From Rhodocyclaceae bacterium (GTDB lineage Bacteria > Pseudomonadota > Gammaproteobacteria > Burkholderiales > Rhodocyclaceae): a stretch of DNA of 64,000 nucleotides. Position 1 is the stretch's first letter; the number at the start of each line of letters is the position of its first letter. Location: assembly GCA_026646875.1 (NCBI GenBank), contig JAPKHL010000001.1:54234-118233 (forward strand), given 5' to 3'. Below the pieces are notes generated by a model. That model worked only from the letters and a program-made list of their open reading frames with translations, did not search any database and was not told where the DNA came from. Shown here in pieces: positions 51,602 to 61,152 of this stretch. The position numbers and the translations under genes are program-made.

Positions 51602-54052
51602 TCAGGGCGTTTCGGGAGTGCGCCCGCGCCAGAGCGCCGACCAGTATCCGGCCGGTTGCGGCCGGCCGTAGAGGTAGCCCTGCAGGAGATCGCACTGGTG
51701 CGCGACCAGAAAATCGCGCTGTCCGGTCGTTTCGACGCCCTCGGCGACGACCCGCAGGCCAAGGCTGTGGGCCAGTGCCAGCGTGGCGGCGCTGATCGCG
51801 GCGTCGTTCGTGTCGTCCTCGATGTCGCGCACGAAGGCGCGGTCGAGCTTGAGCGTCTGGATGGGCAGCAGCTTGAGGTAGGCCAGCGAGGAATAGCCGG
51901 TGCCGAAATCGTCGATCGCCAGGTCGACGCCCAGCGCCCGCAACGCGCGCAGCTGGTCGATGGCGTGCGCGGGGTCGGCCATGGCCACCGATTCGGTGAT
52001 CTCCAGTTCGATGTCGCCGGAGCGCAGGCCGTGCCGGCTCATCGCCGACGCCACCTCGCCGACCAGCTGCGGCGAGCGCAGCTGCTGCGCGGAGAGGTTG
52101 ACCGCCATGCCCAGGTCGAAGCCCTCGCGGCGCCAGGCCGCCAGCTGCCGGCAGGCCTCCTCGAGCACCCACGCACCGAGCGCCTCGATCATCCCGGTTT
52201 CCTCGGCCACCGGAATGAAGCGCAGCGGCGGGATCAGCCCCTGCTGCGGATGATTCCAGCGCACCAGCGCCTCGACGCCGCGCAGCGTGCCGTCGGCGGC
52301 ATTGACCTTGGGCTGGTAGTAGAGCATGAACTGGCCGCCGGCCAGCGCCGCGCGCAGATCGCGCTCGAGCAGCATGCGCTCGCTGGCCGCCGCGTTCATC
52401 CGCGCGGTGAAGAACTGGTAGTTGTTCCGCCCCTGGTCCTTGGCGTGGTACATCGCCGTGTCGGCATGCTTCATCAGCGTCTCGCCGTCCTCGCCGTCCT
52501 CGCCGCCCGCCGCGAAGACGCTGATGCCGATGCTGGCGGCCGAATGCAGGCGGTGCCCGGCCACCGCGTACTCGGCGGCCAGCGCGCGCAGGATTTTCTC
52601 GGCCAGCGGCGCGGCGTCCATTCCTTCGGCAAGGCCGGTGAGGACGACGACGAACTCGTCCCCGCCGAGCCGGGCGACGATGTCGCTTTCGCGCACGCAG
52701 CGCTCGAGGCGACGGGCCACCTCGACCAGCAGCTGGTCACCGGCATGGTGGCCGAGGGTGTCGTTGATCACCTTGAAGCGGTCCATGTCGATGAACATCA
52801 CCGCCAGCACGGTGTTGTCGCGGCGCGCCTGGAGAATCGCCTGCGACAGGCGGTTCTCCAGGTTGAAGCGGTTGAACAGGCCGGTCAGCGGATCGTGGTG
52901 CGCGAGGTAATCGATGCGCGCCTCGGCGGCCTTGCGCTCGCTGATGTCGGTGAAGCTGGCGATGTGGTGCGTCACCTCGCCCGCCGCGTCGCGGATCACC
53001 GAGATCGCCGCCCATTTCGGATAGGCACCGCCGTCCTTGCGCCGGTCCCACAGCTCGCCCTGCCAGAAGCCGGTGCTGTGCACCGCGGCCCACAGCACCT
53101 GGTAGGTTTCCGGCGGCGTGTGGCCGGAGGCGAGGACACGCGGATTCTGGCCGCGCAGGTCGTCGATCTCGAAGCCGGTGTAGTGGGTCAGCGCCTGGTT
53201 GATGGCGACGATGCGGTTCTCGCGGTCGGTGATCAGGATCGCCTCGCCGCTGTGCTCGAAGACATTCGCGTAGAGGCGCAGCGCCTCTTCCGCCGCCAGC
53301 CGCTCGCGGTCGCGCCGGCGGACCTGCTGCCAGGCCCAGCCGATGCCGCCCAGACCGAGCAGCCAGATCAGGCCGTGGCTGAGGCCCAGATCGACCCGCG
53401 CCTCGGCGATGCGCTGGTAGTAGGGGGTCAGCGGCAGGTTGAGGCCGGTGGCGCCGCGCATGTCGCCGGTCTTGTAGCCGAGGATGGCGTGGCACTTGTC
53501 GCACCCCGGCTCCATGAACATCGCGCGCAGGTAGCGCAGGTGCGGCACGCCGTCCAGGTCGGCGACCGACCACACCTCGGTCTTCTCGCCGCGCGCGAAG
53601 GCTTCGAGCTGCGCGCGCTCCCAGTCGTCCGGGGCGTTGCCGGGGTTGAGCTGGCGCAACCCGATGATGCGGCCGCGTATGCCGTACTGCTCGGCGTAGC
53701 GATCCATCATCTGGCGCAGCATCGAGGCCGGATTGAGCAGGGTCAGCTGCTGGCCGTCCACGGTCGTCACGTCGCGGTCGGGGATGTGCGACAGCCAGGG
53801 CACCGACTGCTGCCTCTCGGTGATCGGCACATACACGCCGCCGTGCTCGGTGCCCCAGCGGCGCAGCGAGATGTCCTTGTTGAGGTTGGCGCGCGCCTCG
53901 GCGTAGGCGGTTTCCATCGCCTGCGATTCGGAACGGTGCAGGTTCCAGGCCAGCGACAGCGCGAGCACCAGGGTCCACAGCAGCGCCGCGAAGAGGGACA
54001 GGCTGGACCGGAGTGGCCCGATCTGCGTGCCGGTGGCCGGAGGGGTGGGCAT
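51602..54052 (-). CDS. DUF3365 (c-heme) PAS-GGDEF-EAL c-di-GMP protein
   Basis: 816 residues. TM1 about 19-39, a periplasmic DUF3365 domain about 40-225 that contains CDKCH (Cys184/Cys187/His188), a covalent c-heme attachment motif, TM2 about 228-248, PAS about 265-385 (LYANVFEHSGEAILITDREN), GGDEF (RLGGDEFVVVL, with RESD as an I-site) and EAL (GVEALVRWNHPQQG, with NLSAQQL and DDFGTGYSSLAYLKLLP). The GGDEF and EAL signatures look intact, so either activity is possible. The heme could sense redox state, O2 or NO. It starts the leftward cluster, 85 bp before the CheA-like kinase. Confidence 0.9.
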   Translation of the reverse strand: MPTPPATGTQIGPLRSSLSLFAALLWTLVLALSLAWNLHRSESQAMETAYAEARANLNKDISLRRWGTEHGGVYVPITERQQSVPWLSHIPDRDVTTVDGQQLTLLNPASMLRQMMDRYAEQYGIRGRIIGLRQLNPGNAPDDWERAQLEAFARGEKTEVWSVADLDGVPHLRYLRAMFMEPGCDKCHAILGYKTGDMRGATGLNLPLTPYYQRIAEARVDLGLSHGLIWLLGLGGIGWAWQQVRRRDRERLAAEEALRLYANVFEHSGEAILITDRENRIVAINQALTHYTGFEIDDLRGQNPRVLASGHTPPETYQVLWAAVHSTGFWQGELWDRRKDGGAYPKWAAISVIRDAAGEVTHHIASFTDISERKAAEARIDYLAHHDPLTGLFNRFNLENRLSQAILQARRDNTVLAVMFIDMDRFKVINDTLGHHAGDQLLVEVARRLERCVRESDIVARLGGDEFVVVLTGLAEGMDAAPLAEKILRALAAEYAVAGHRLHSAASIGISVFAAGGEDGEDGETLMKHADTAMYHAKDQGRNNYQFFTARMNAAASERMLLERDLRAALAGGQFMLYYQPKVNAADGTLRGVEALVRWNHPQQGLIPPLRFIPVAEETGMIEALGAWVLEEACRQLAAWRREGFDLGMAVNLSAQQLRSPQLVGEVASAMSRHGLRSGDIELEITESVAMADPAHAIDQLRALRALGVDLAIDDFGTGYSSLAYLKLLPIQTLKLDRAFVRDIEDDTNDAAISAATLALAHSLGLRVVAEGVETTGQRDFLVAHQCDLLQGYLYGRPQPAGYWSALWRGRTPETP

Positions 54053-54157
54053 GATCGGCTTCCATTGCGGAAGGAATCGATAACTCCCGCATTATGCCCG
54101 AGATGGCCGGCAACGCGGAGGCGGAACCGACGGATGCGGGGGCCGGCCCCGCGCGGG

Positions 54158-54445
54158 TCAGCGGCGCAGTCCCAGCTCGCCGGCCAGGCGTGCCTCGAGC
54201 GCCGTGCCGGGCACCGCCGTCTCGCGGAGACAGCCGGGCTGCGGCGCGTTGCGGCGCTCGTCGGCGAGCGCCCGGTTGAGCGCCGTCATGCGCTGGCCGA
54301 AGGCCTCGCGCTGCGCGGGCGCGGCGCGCGTGGCCTCGATGCTGCGCAGGCAGCGCCAGCGCACGCCGGATTTCAGCCGGACCCGGCGCATCTCGGCGAT
54401 CGGGTGATGACGGCCACAGTGATAGCAGTAGGCGGTTTCGCGCAT
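54158..54445 (-). CDS. Small zinc-ribbon-like protein, function unknown
   Basis: 95 residues from ATG 54445. The N-terminus AYCYHCGRHHPIAEMRRVRL then RWRCLRSIE has two CxxC-type Cys plus His and a third Cys, suggesting a Zn site. The remainder is helical and Arg/Ala-rich. No known family recognised. It is flanked by the AraC gene (47 bp upstream on the same strand) and the GGDEF-EAL gene. It appears only as the tail of a long shadow ORF in the track. Confidence 0.62.
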   Translation of the reverse strand: MRETAYCYHCGRHHPIAEMRRVRLKSGVRWRCLRSIEATRAAPAQREAFGQRMTALNRALADERRNAPQPGCLRETAVPGTALEARLAGELGLRR

Positions 54446-54492
54446 GTCCGTTCCAGTCCGGAAAACGACGCGAGGATCATCCCGCCGCTTTC

Positions 54493-55446
54493 TTACGCGC
54501 CGATGACAGCCGCCGCGCCGGTTTCCTGGCGCAGCCCGGCGACGTCGCGCGCGGGCGGCGCGCCGAACAGGCGGCTGTATTCGCGGCTGAACTGCGAGGG
54601 ACTCTCGTAGCCGACGCGGAAGGCGGCGGTGGAGGCCTCCAGGCGTTCCGCCAGCATCAGCCGGCGGGCCTCGGTCAGGCGCAGCCATTTCTGGAACTGC
54701 AGCGGACTCATCGCGGTCAGCGCGCGGAAGTGGTGATGGAAGCTGGAGGCGCTCATCTGCACGTGGGCGGCCAGGTCGTCCACCCGCAACGGCCGGGCGT
54801 AGTGCGCCTTCAGCCAGTCGATGGCGCGCGCGATGCGGTGGCTCTGGCTGCCCACCGAGGCGATCTGGCGCAGGCGGGCACCCTGGTCGCCGGTGAGCAG
54901 GCGGTAGACGATTTCCCGCTCGATCAGCGGCGCGAGGACGGGCAGGTCGTCGGGGGTGTCGAGCAGATCCACCAGGCGCAGGACGGCGTCGAGCAGCGGC
55001 CGGGTGGCCTGGCCGAGGACCATCCCCCGGCAGGCCGGCTGCTCGCGCGGCGGCGGCAGGCTGCCATCGACCATCAGCTCGGTCACCATGCGCAGATCCA
55101 GTTTCAGCGCCAGCCCGAGATAGGGGGTGCGCGGCGTGGCCTCGATCACATCGGCGACCACCGGCAGGTCGAGCGAGGTGATCAGGAAGCGCCGCGCGTC
55201 GTAGATGTAGGCATCGCTGCCCAGGCGCACCCGCTTGGCGCCCTGGACGATCAGCGCCAGGCTGGGCGGGTAGAGGCAGCTCGCCGGCTCGCTCGGCGCC
55301 TCCCGGCGGAAGAAGGTCAGGGCCGGCGTGACCGCGACGGGCGAGTCCCCGGCGGCGGTCCATCGGGCAATGCGTGCCGCCAGGGTGGCGCGCACGTCCT
55401 CCAGCGCACCGGCCGGCGTCCCGGTCGGTTTTTCCTGTTCCGTCAT
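54493..55446 (-). CDS. AraC-family transcriptional regulator
   Basis: 317 residues from ATG 55446 (GGGGGA six bases upstream). An N-terminal AraC_N domain (PASCLYPPSLALIVQGAKRVRL) and two C-terminal HTH units (LRVDDLAAHVQMSASSFHHH and AAFRVGYESPSQFSREYSRL) are visible. Regulators of this group often govern alcohol/aldehyde oxidation genes. Divergent from the molybdenum hydroxylase genes across a 160-bp gap with a direct repeat, so those are the likely targets. Confidence 0.92.
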   Translation of the reverse strand: MTEQEKPTGTPAGALEDVRATLAARIARWTAAGDSPVAVTPALTFFRREAPSEPASCLYPPSLALIVQGAKRVRLGSDAYIYDARRFLITSLDLPVVADVIEATPRTPYLGLALKLDLRMVTELMVDGSLPPPREQPACRGMVLGQATRPLLDAVLRLVDLLDTPDDLPVLAPLIEREIVYRLLTGDQGARLRQIASVGSQSHRIARAIDWLKAHYARPLRVDDLAAHVQMSASSFHHHFRALTAMSPLQFQKWLRLTEARRLMLAERLEASTAAFRVGYESPSQFSREYSRLFGAPPARDVAGLRQETGAAAVIGA

Positions 55447-55523
55447 CGTCTTTCCCCCATGCTTGCCGACGCCATGGTACGCCAGCCGCGCCCGTGGAAA
55501 ACGGGGCCGCGCAGGATCGGGCA

Positions 55524-55543
55524 AGAATCCGACAGAATCGGTC
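55524..55543 (+). promoter_or_regulatory. Tandem direct repeat in the AraC / hydroxylase divergent promoter
   Basis: AGAATCCGAC followed immediately by AGAATCGGTC: a 10-bp period repeat of AGAATC. AraC-type regulators usually bind direct half-sites about 10 or 21 bp apart. It lies 64 bp before the 2Fe-2S gene and 78 bp before the AraC gene. Confidence 0.45.
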
Positions 55544-55606
55544 TATCGTCCGCCCCCGGCGTCCGGGAAACAATAGGGGCCGCGAACAATCCCGACGGAG
55601 GCTCCC

Positions 55607-56065
55607 ATGATCACGCTCGACATCAACGGCCAGCGCATCCCGGTCGATACCGACCCCGACACCCCGCTCCTGTGGGCGCTGCGCGACACCCTGCGCCTGA
55701 CCGGCACCAAGTACGGCTGCGGCATGGCCCAGTGCGGGGCCTGCACGGTGCTGCTCGACGGCCAGCCGGTGCGTGCCTGCAGCACGCCGGTGTCCGCCGC
55801 GGCCGGCGGCAAGGTGCGCACCATCGAGGGCGTCGACCGCACGCCGGTCGGCCTGGCGGTGCAGGCAGCCTGGGAACGGCTCGACGTGGTCCAGTGCGGC
55901 TACTGCCAGTCCGGCCAGATCATGAGCGCCACCGCCCTGCTCGAACGCAACCGCGCCCCCACCGACGCCGAGATCGACGAGGCGCTGGGCGGCAACCTCT
56001 GCCGCTGCGCCACCTACGTGCGCATCCGCGCCGCCATCCACGAAGCCGCCCGCGCGCTGGCCTGA
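55607..56065 (+). CDS. 2Fe-2S subunit of an isoquinoline 1-oxidoreductase/aldehyde-oxidase-like enzyme
   Basis: 152 residues. The plant-ferredoxin-type cluster motif KYGCGMAQCGACTVLLDG and the second cluster motif CGYCQSGQIMSATALL with CRCATYVRIRAAI are complete: two [2Fe-2S] clusters. This is the small subunit of two-subunit xanthine-oxidase-family enzymes (IorA/CoxS type) that hand electrons out from Mo. GGAGGCTCCC lies before the ATG. The Mo subunit follows 14 bp downstream. Confidence 0.93.
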   Translation: MITLDINGQRIPVDTDPDTPLLWALRDTLRLTGTKYGCGMAQCGACTVLLDGQPVRACSTPVSAAAGGKVRTIEGVDRTPVGLAVQAAWERLDVVQCGYCQSGQIMSATALLERNRAPTDAEIDEALGGNLCRCATYVRIRAAIHEAARALA

Positions 56066-56079
56066 GCAAGGAGACCGTC

Positions 56080-58308
56080 ATGAGTTCACTGGAATCGAAG
56101 CCGCCCGTCGCGCCCGGCGATCCCGCCGGGACCCTCGAGAACGTCAGCCGCCGCCATTTCCTGCAGGGCAGCGCCGGGCTGACCCTGGGCATCTACCTGG
56201 CGCTGCCGCCGGCCGTCGCCCGCGAACAGGCGGCCGGCGCGGCGCCCTTCTCGCCGAACGCCTTCCTGCGCATCGGCGAGGACGACCGCGTCACGGTGAT
56301 CGCCAAGCATCTGGAGATGGGCCAGGGCACCTACACGGGACTGGCCACCCTGGTCGCCGAGGAACTCGACGCCGACTGGGCGCAGGTGCGGGTCGAGGGT
56401 GCGCCGGCCAACGCCGTGCGCTACAACAACCTGTTCTGGGGCCCCAACCAGGGCACCGGCGGCAGCACCGCGATGGCCAACTCCTGGGAGCAGCTGCGCA
56501 AGGCCGGCGCCTCGGCGCGCGCCATGCTGGTCGCCGCCGCCGCCGAGGAATGGCGGGTACCCGCCGGCGAGATCGTGGTGCGCAGCGGCACCCTGGCCCA
56601 CCCGCCGACGCAGCGCCAGGCAAGCTTCGGTCGCCTGGCCGGCGCGGCGGCCCGGCAGCCGCTGCCGGCGACGGTGCGGCTGAAGGACCCGGCGGAATTC
56701 CGCCTGATCGGCCGGCGCGTGCCGCGCAAGGACAGCGCCGAGAAGGTCAGCGGCAAGGCCGTATTCACGCAGGACATCCATCTGCCGGGGATGCTCACCG
56801 CCGTGGTGGCCCATCCGCCGCGCTTCGGCGCCCGCGTGCAGTCCTTCGACGCCACCGCGGCGCGGGCGGTGAAGGGCGTCGAGGCGGTGGTGGAGATTCC
56901 CGGCGGTGTCGCCGTGCTGGCGAAGGACACCTGGAGCGCGAAGCAGGGGCGCGACGCCCTGCGCGTCGAGTGGGACGAAAGCCGGGCCTTCCGGCTGGGC
57001 AGCGAGGAGATTCGCGCCCGCTACCACGCGCTGGCCGAAACCCCGGGCGCCGTGGCTCGGCAGGAGGGCGACGCGGCGCAGGCGCTGGCCGGCGCGGCGC
57101 GCACCCTGGAGGCCGCCTACGACTTTCCCTTCCTCGCCCATGCGGCGATGGAGCCGATGAACTGCGTGGTGCGCCTGGGTCCGGACAGCTGCGAGATCTG
57201 GAACGGCGAGCAGTTCCACACCGGCGACCAGAAAGCCCTCGGTGCCCTGCTCGGCCTGCCGCCGGAGAAGATCACCATCCACATGCTGTATGCCGGCGGC
57301 AGCTTCGGGCGGCGCGCCAGCAAGGATTCCGACTATCTCCTGGAGGCGGTGCACATCGCCCGGGCAATCGGCGGCCGCGCCCCGGTCAAGCTGGTCTGGC
57401 TGCGCGAGGACGACATGCGCGCCGGCTACTACCGCCCGGCCTTCCACCACCGCCTGCGTGCTGGGCTGGATGGCGACGGACGGCTGGTGGCCTGGCGGCA
57501 CCGCCTGGTCGGGCAGTCGATCATGGCCGGCTCGCCCTTCGAAGCGATGCTGGTCAAGGACGGCATCGACACGGTCTCGGTCGAGGGGGCAGCCAACCTG
57601 CCTTACCGCATCCCCCACCTGCGCGTCGAGCTGCACACTCCCACCGACATCGGCGTCCCGGTGCTGTGGTGGCGTTCGGTCGGCTCCACCCACACCGCCT
57701 TCTCCACCGAGTGCTTCATCGACGAGCTGGCGCAGGCGGCGGGCGCCGACCCGGTGGCCTGGCGGCTGGCCATGCTCGACGCGCATCCGCGCCATGCCGG
57801 CGTGCTGCGCCTGGCCAGCGAGCGGGCCGGCTGGGGACAGCCGCTGCCGGCGGGGCAGCCGGGAGAGCGCCGGGGACGGGGCGTGGCGGTGCACGAATCC
57901 TTCCAGACCTTCGTCGCCCAGGTGGCGGAAGTCACGGTGCGGGCCGACGGCAGCTTCCGCGTGGACCGCGTGGTCTGCGCGGTGGACTGCGGGATCGCCA
58001 TCAATCCGGACGTCATCCGGGCGCAGGTGGAAGGCAGCGTCGGCTTCGCCCTCACCGCCATGCTGCACGGCGCCATCACCCTGGAGGAAGGACGGGTGGT
58101 GCAGTCGAACTTCCACGACTATCCGTTGCTGCGGATCGGCGAGATGCCGCGCGTCGACGTGCACATCGTGGCCTCCGCCGCCAATCCCACCGGGATCGGC
58201 GAGCCGGCGGTGCCGCCGCTGGCGCCGGCGGTGGCCAACGCCCTCGCGGCAGCCACCGGCAAGCGCGTGCGCAGCCTGCCGGTCGATCCCGCACTGCTGA
58301 AGGCATGA
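56080..58308 (+). CDS. Molybdenum hydroxylase large subunit (IorB / aldehyde-oxidase type), Tat-exported
   Basis: 742 residues from ATG 56080. The Tat motif [13 protein letters not shown] followed by a hydrophobic [14 protein letters not shown] segment predicts folded export. [20 protein letters not shown] opens the Mo domain; [37 protein letters not shown] and the C-terminal [19 protein letters not shown] carry molybdopterin-contact motifs and the catalytic Glu (GEPA). The substrate may be an aldehyde or N-heterocycle; the closest match by order is isoquinoline 1-oxidoreductase. No FAD subunit is encoded, so electrons likely go to a cytochrome. Confidence 0.92.
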   Translation: MSSLESKPPVAPGDPAGTLENVSRRHFLQGSAGLTLGIYLALPPAVAREQAAGAAPFSPNAFLRIGEDDRVTVIAKHLEMGQGTYTGLATLVAEELDADWAQVRVEGAPANAVRYNNLFWGPNQGTGGSTAMANSWEQLRKAGASARAMLVAAAAEEWRVPAGEIVVRSGTLAHPPTQRQASFGRLAGAAARQPLPATVRLKDPAEFRLIGRRVPRKDSAEKVSGKAVFTQDIHLPGMLTAVVAHPPRFGARVQSFDATAARAVKGVEAVVEIPGGVAVLAKDTWSAKQGRDALRVEWDESRAFRLGSEEIRARYHALAETPGAVARQEGDAAQALAGAARTLEAAYDFPFLAHAAMEPMNCVVRLGPDSCEIWNGEQFHTGDQKALGALLGLPPEKITIHMLYAGGSFGRRASKDSDYLLEAVHIARAIGGRAPVKLVWLREDDMRAGYYRPAFHHRLRAGLDGDGRLVAWRHRLVGQSIMAGSPFEAMLVKDGIDTVSVEGAANLPYRIPHLRVELHTPTDIGVPVLWWRSVGSTHTAFSTECFIDELAQAAGADPVAWRLAMLDAHPRHAGVLRLASERAGWGQPLPAGQPGERRGRGVAVHESFQTFVAQVAEVTVRADGSFRVDRVVCAVDCGIAINPDVIRAQVEGSVGFALTAMLHGAITLEEGRVVQSNFHDYPLLRIGEMPRVDVHIVASAANPTGIGEPAVPPLAPAVANALAAATGKRVRSLPVDPALLKA

Positions 58309-58310
58309 GC

Positions 58311-59336
58311 ATGGAACGGCCAACGGGAATCGACGGCACCGACCTGCAGGTGCTTGCCGCCGCCGGCCGCTGGGCAGCGGCGGGACATCGCTTCGCGCTG
58401 GTGACGGTGGCCCGCACCTGGGGCTCGGCGCCGCGCCCGCCGGGCGCCTGGCTGGCGCTGCGCGACGACGGACGGGTGGAGGGCTCGGTGTCCGGCGGCT
58501 GCATCGAGGACGACCTGATCGCCCGCATGCGGGCCGGCGAGTTCGCCGGCGACCGCCCGCTGCGGCAGGTGTACGGCGTGACCCGCGAGGAGGCCGCCCG
58601 CTTCGGCCTGCCCTGCGGCGGCACCCTCGAGCTGGTGGTGGAACCGGCGCCCGACGCCGCGCTGCTGGCGGACCTGGCCGGGCGCCTGGCCGGTCGCCAG
58701 CTGGCCCGGCGCACGGTGGACCTGGCGAGCGGCAGCGTCAGCGTCGGCGCGGCCAGCCGCGGCGACGCCATGCACTGGGACGGCAACCGCCTGACCACCG
58801 TGCACGGCCCGCAGTGGCGTCTGCTGATCATCGGCGCCGGGCAGATCTCCCGCTACCTCGCCGGCATGGCCCGGGCGCTCGACTACGACGTCACCGTCTG
58901 CGACCCGCGCGAGGAATACACGCCCGGCTGGGACGTTCCCGGCACCCGCCTGGTCACCACCATGCCCGACGACACGGTGCTGGCCATGGCGCCGGACAGC
59001 CGCTGCGCCATCGTCGCGCTGACCCACGATCCCAAGCTGGACGACATGGCCCTGCTGGAGGCGCTCAAATCGCCGGCCTTCTACGTCGGCGCCCTGGGTT
59101 CGCGGCGCAACGACGCCCTGCGCCGGGCGCGGCTGGCCGAGCATTTCGACCTCAGCGATGCCGAGCTGGCGCGCCTGCACGGCCCGGTCGGCCTGCCGAT
59201 CGGCAGCCGCACCCCGCCGGAGATCGCCGTGGCCATCCTGGCCGAAATGATCGCGGTGAAGAACGGCGCCGGCGATGCCGCGACGCGGCGGCCGGCGGAC
59301 GCCCCCCGGGCGGCCGGCGCCCTTGCCGCGCCATGA
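58311..59336 (+). CDS. XdhC-family molybdenum-cofactor insertion/sulfuration protein
   Basis: 341 residues from ATG 58311, preferred over the ATG at 58305 that overlaps the previous stop because AAGG sits seven bases upstream; either is possible. [20 protein letters not shown] then [12 protein letters not shown] is the XdhC core, and [20 protein letters not shown] a Rossmann-like XdhC_C domain. XdhC carries and helps sulfurate Moco before insertion into xanthine-oxidase-family enzymes. It ends with ATGA overlap into the MocA-type gene. Its target is presumably the IorB-like subunit. Confidence 0.9.
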   Translation: MERPTGIDGTDLQVLAAAGRWAAAGHRFALVTVARTWGSAPRPPGAWLALRDDGRVEGSVSGGCIEDDLIARMRAGEFAGDRPLRQVYGVTREEAARFGLPCGGTLELVVEPAPDAALLADLAGRLAGRQLARRTVDLASGSVSVGAASRGDAMHWDGNRLTTVHGPQWRLLIIGAGQISRYLAGMARALDYDVTVCDPREEYTPGWDVPGTRLVTTMPDDTVLAMAPDSRCAIVALTHDPKLDDMALLEALKSPAFYVGALGSRRNDALRRARLAEHFDLSDAELARLHGPVGLPIGSRTPPEIAVAILAEMIAVKNGAGDAATRRPADAPRAAGALAAP

Positions 59337-59917
59337 CGCGGATCGCCGGCCTGCTGCTGGCGGCCGGACGCGGCCGCCGCTTCGGCAGCGACAAGCTGCT
59401 GCACCCCCTGCCCGACGGCGAACCCGTCGTGCTGGCCAGCGCGCGCAGCCTGCGCACGGCGCTGACGCGCGCGGTGGCCCTGGTGCGTCCCGACCAGCCG
59501 CTGCTGGCGGCACGCCTCGCAGCGCTCGGCCTGGAGGTGGTCGAGGTGGGCGACGCCGATGCCGGAATGGGGCACACCCTGGCTGCCGGTGTCGCCGCCA
59601 CCGCCGACGCCGACGGCTGGGTGGTCGCCCTCGGCGACATGCCCCGGCTGGCGCCCGCCACCACGGCCCGGGTCGCCGCCGCACTGGCGGCCGGCGCCTC
59701 GATCGCCGCGCCCGTCCACGCCGGCCGGCGCGGCCACCCGGTCGGCTTTGCCGGCGAGTGGCGGACGGCGCTCGGCGCGCTGCGCGGCGACGCCGGCGCC
59801 CGCCACCTCCTGGCCGCCCATGCGGCGCGCATCACCGCGCTGGCGGTGGACGATCCGGGCTGCCTGCTCGACGTGGACACCCCGGCCGATCTGGCGTCCC
59901 TCGCCCCACCGGCCTGA
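59333..59917 (+). CDS. MocA/MobA-like nucleotidyltransferase (Moco cytidylation)
   Basis: 194 residues. The NTP-transferase signature [20 protein letters not shown] with later LGDMPRLAP (metal Asp) and [15 protein letters not shown] belongs to the MobA-like family. MocA makes the cytidine dinucleotide form of Moco needed by xanthine-oxidase-type enzymes; its presence beside XdhC supports that reading. The ATG overlaps the XdhC stop (ATGA). Confidence 0.9.
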   Translation: MTRIAGLLLAAGRGRRFGSDKLLHPLPDGEPVVLASARSLRTALTRAVALVRPDQPLLAARLAALGLEVVEVGDADAGMGHTLAAGVAATADADGWVVALGDMPRLAPATTARVAAALAAGASIAAPVHAGRRGHPVGFAGEWRTALGALRGDAGARHLLAAHAARITALAVDDPGCLLDVDTPADLASLAPPA

Positions 59918-60044
59918 GGCGCTGCCCAATCGCGCCAGACGCGCAGCGGCAGGGGGCCCCGGGCATTGCGCCGCGCGCGGCGGACCGGGGAAGCCTCCGC
60001 GCCGTATATAATGCCGGGTTTGATTCAGCGCGGAAGCAATCATC

Positions 60045-61149
60045 ATGGAAGCGGAACAACTCAATGCCCTCTCCAACCGGCTCGCGGACCTCGCCCAGCG
60101 GGCCGCCGAGCTACGGAGGTATCTTTGACTACGATCAGAAGAAGGATCAGCTGAACGCCGTTTCGCGCGAGCTCGAGGACCCGAAGGTCTGGGACAACGC
60201 CGAGCGCGCGCAGGAGCTCGGCAAGGAGAAAAAGTCGCTGGAAGGCGTCGTGCTGGTGCTCGACCGCGTCGGCGACGGCCTCAAGGACGCCGGCGAGCTC
60301 TTCGAGATGGCGCGCGAGGAGAACGATGACGACACGCTGAACGCCGTGCTGGTCGACGTCGACGGCATCGAGAAGGACATTGCCAGCCTCGAGTTCCGCC
60401 GCATGTTCAACAATCCGGCCGATCCGCTCAACTGCTTCGTCGACATCCAGGCCGGCGCCGGCGGCACCGAGGCGCAGGACTGGGCGTCGATGCTCCTGCG
60501 CATGTACGTGAAGTACGGCGAGCGCAAGGGCTTCGGCGTCGAGGTGCTGGAAGAATCCGAGGGCGACGTCGCCGGGATCAAGACGGCGACCATCAAGCTC
60601 AGCGGGGAATACGCCTACGGCATGCTGCGCTCGGAATCGGGCATCCACCGCCTGGTGCGCAAGTCGCCCTTCGACTCGAACGCCCGGCGTCACACCAGCT
60701 TCTGCTCGGTGTTCGCCTACCCCGAAATCGACGATTCCTTCGAGATCGAGATCAACCCGGCCGACCTGCGCGTGGATACCTACCGCGCCTCGGGCGCCGG
60801 CGGCCAGCACATCAACAAGACCGACTCGGCGGTGCGCATCACGCACATTCCGTCGGGCATCGTCGTGCAGTGCCAGAACGACCGCTCGCAGCACCGCAAC
60901 CGCGCCGAGGCCATGGCCATGCTGAAATCGCGCCTGTACGAAGCGGAGATCCGCAAACGCCAGGCCGAGCAGCAGAAGCTCGAGGACGCCAAGACCGACA
61001 TCGGCTGGGGCCACCAGATCCGCTCCTATGTCCTCGATCAGTCGCGCATCAAGGATCTGCGCACCAACGTCGAAGTCGGCAACACCCAAGGGGTGCTCGA
61101 CGGCGACCTCGACCAGTTCATCGAAGCCAGTCTGAAACAGGGAGTCTGA
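60045..61149 (+). CDS. prfB: RF2, peptide chain release factor 2 (programmed +1 frameshift)
   Basis: A 367-residue release factor (E. coli 365) reading UAA and UGA. Frame 0 runs from ATG 60045 to an in-frame TGA at 60126; decoding continues in +1 (GAC at 60127) as [20 protein letters not shown], giving one protein. The tripeptide anticodon region (about residue 207-215) and the GGQ catalytic loop ([20 protein letters not shown]) are in the second part. The ORF track lists only the second frame with an artefactual start. A TATAAT at 60007-60012 may be part of its promoter. Followed by Ivy-like and lysS genes. Confidence 0.95.
60115..60129 (+). promoter_or_regulatory. prfB programmed frameshift site
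   Basis: GGAGGTATCTTTGAC: an internal Shine-Dalgarno, CTT slippery codon and TGA stop followed by C, in the spacing used by RF2 autoregulation. Low RF2 favours slippage at CTT-TGA. Confidence 0.95.
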
Positions 61150-61152
61150 ACC

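Noticed and set aside
49021-51795. 924-codon ORF on the plus strand
   Set aside because: Antisense to the CheA-like kinase and CheY-like genes; Ala/Arg/Glu low-complexity reading.
51158-54610. 1150-codon ORF on the plus strand
   Set aside because: Antisense to the GGDEF-EAL gene and neighbours; no family motif.
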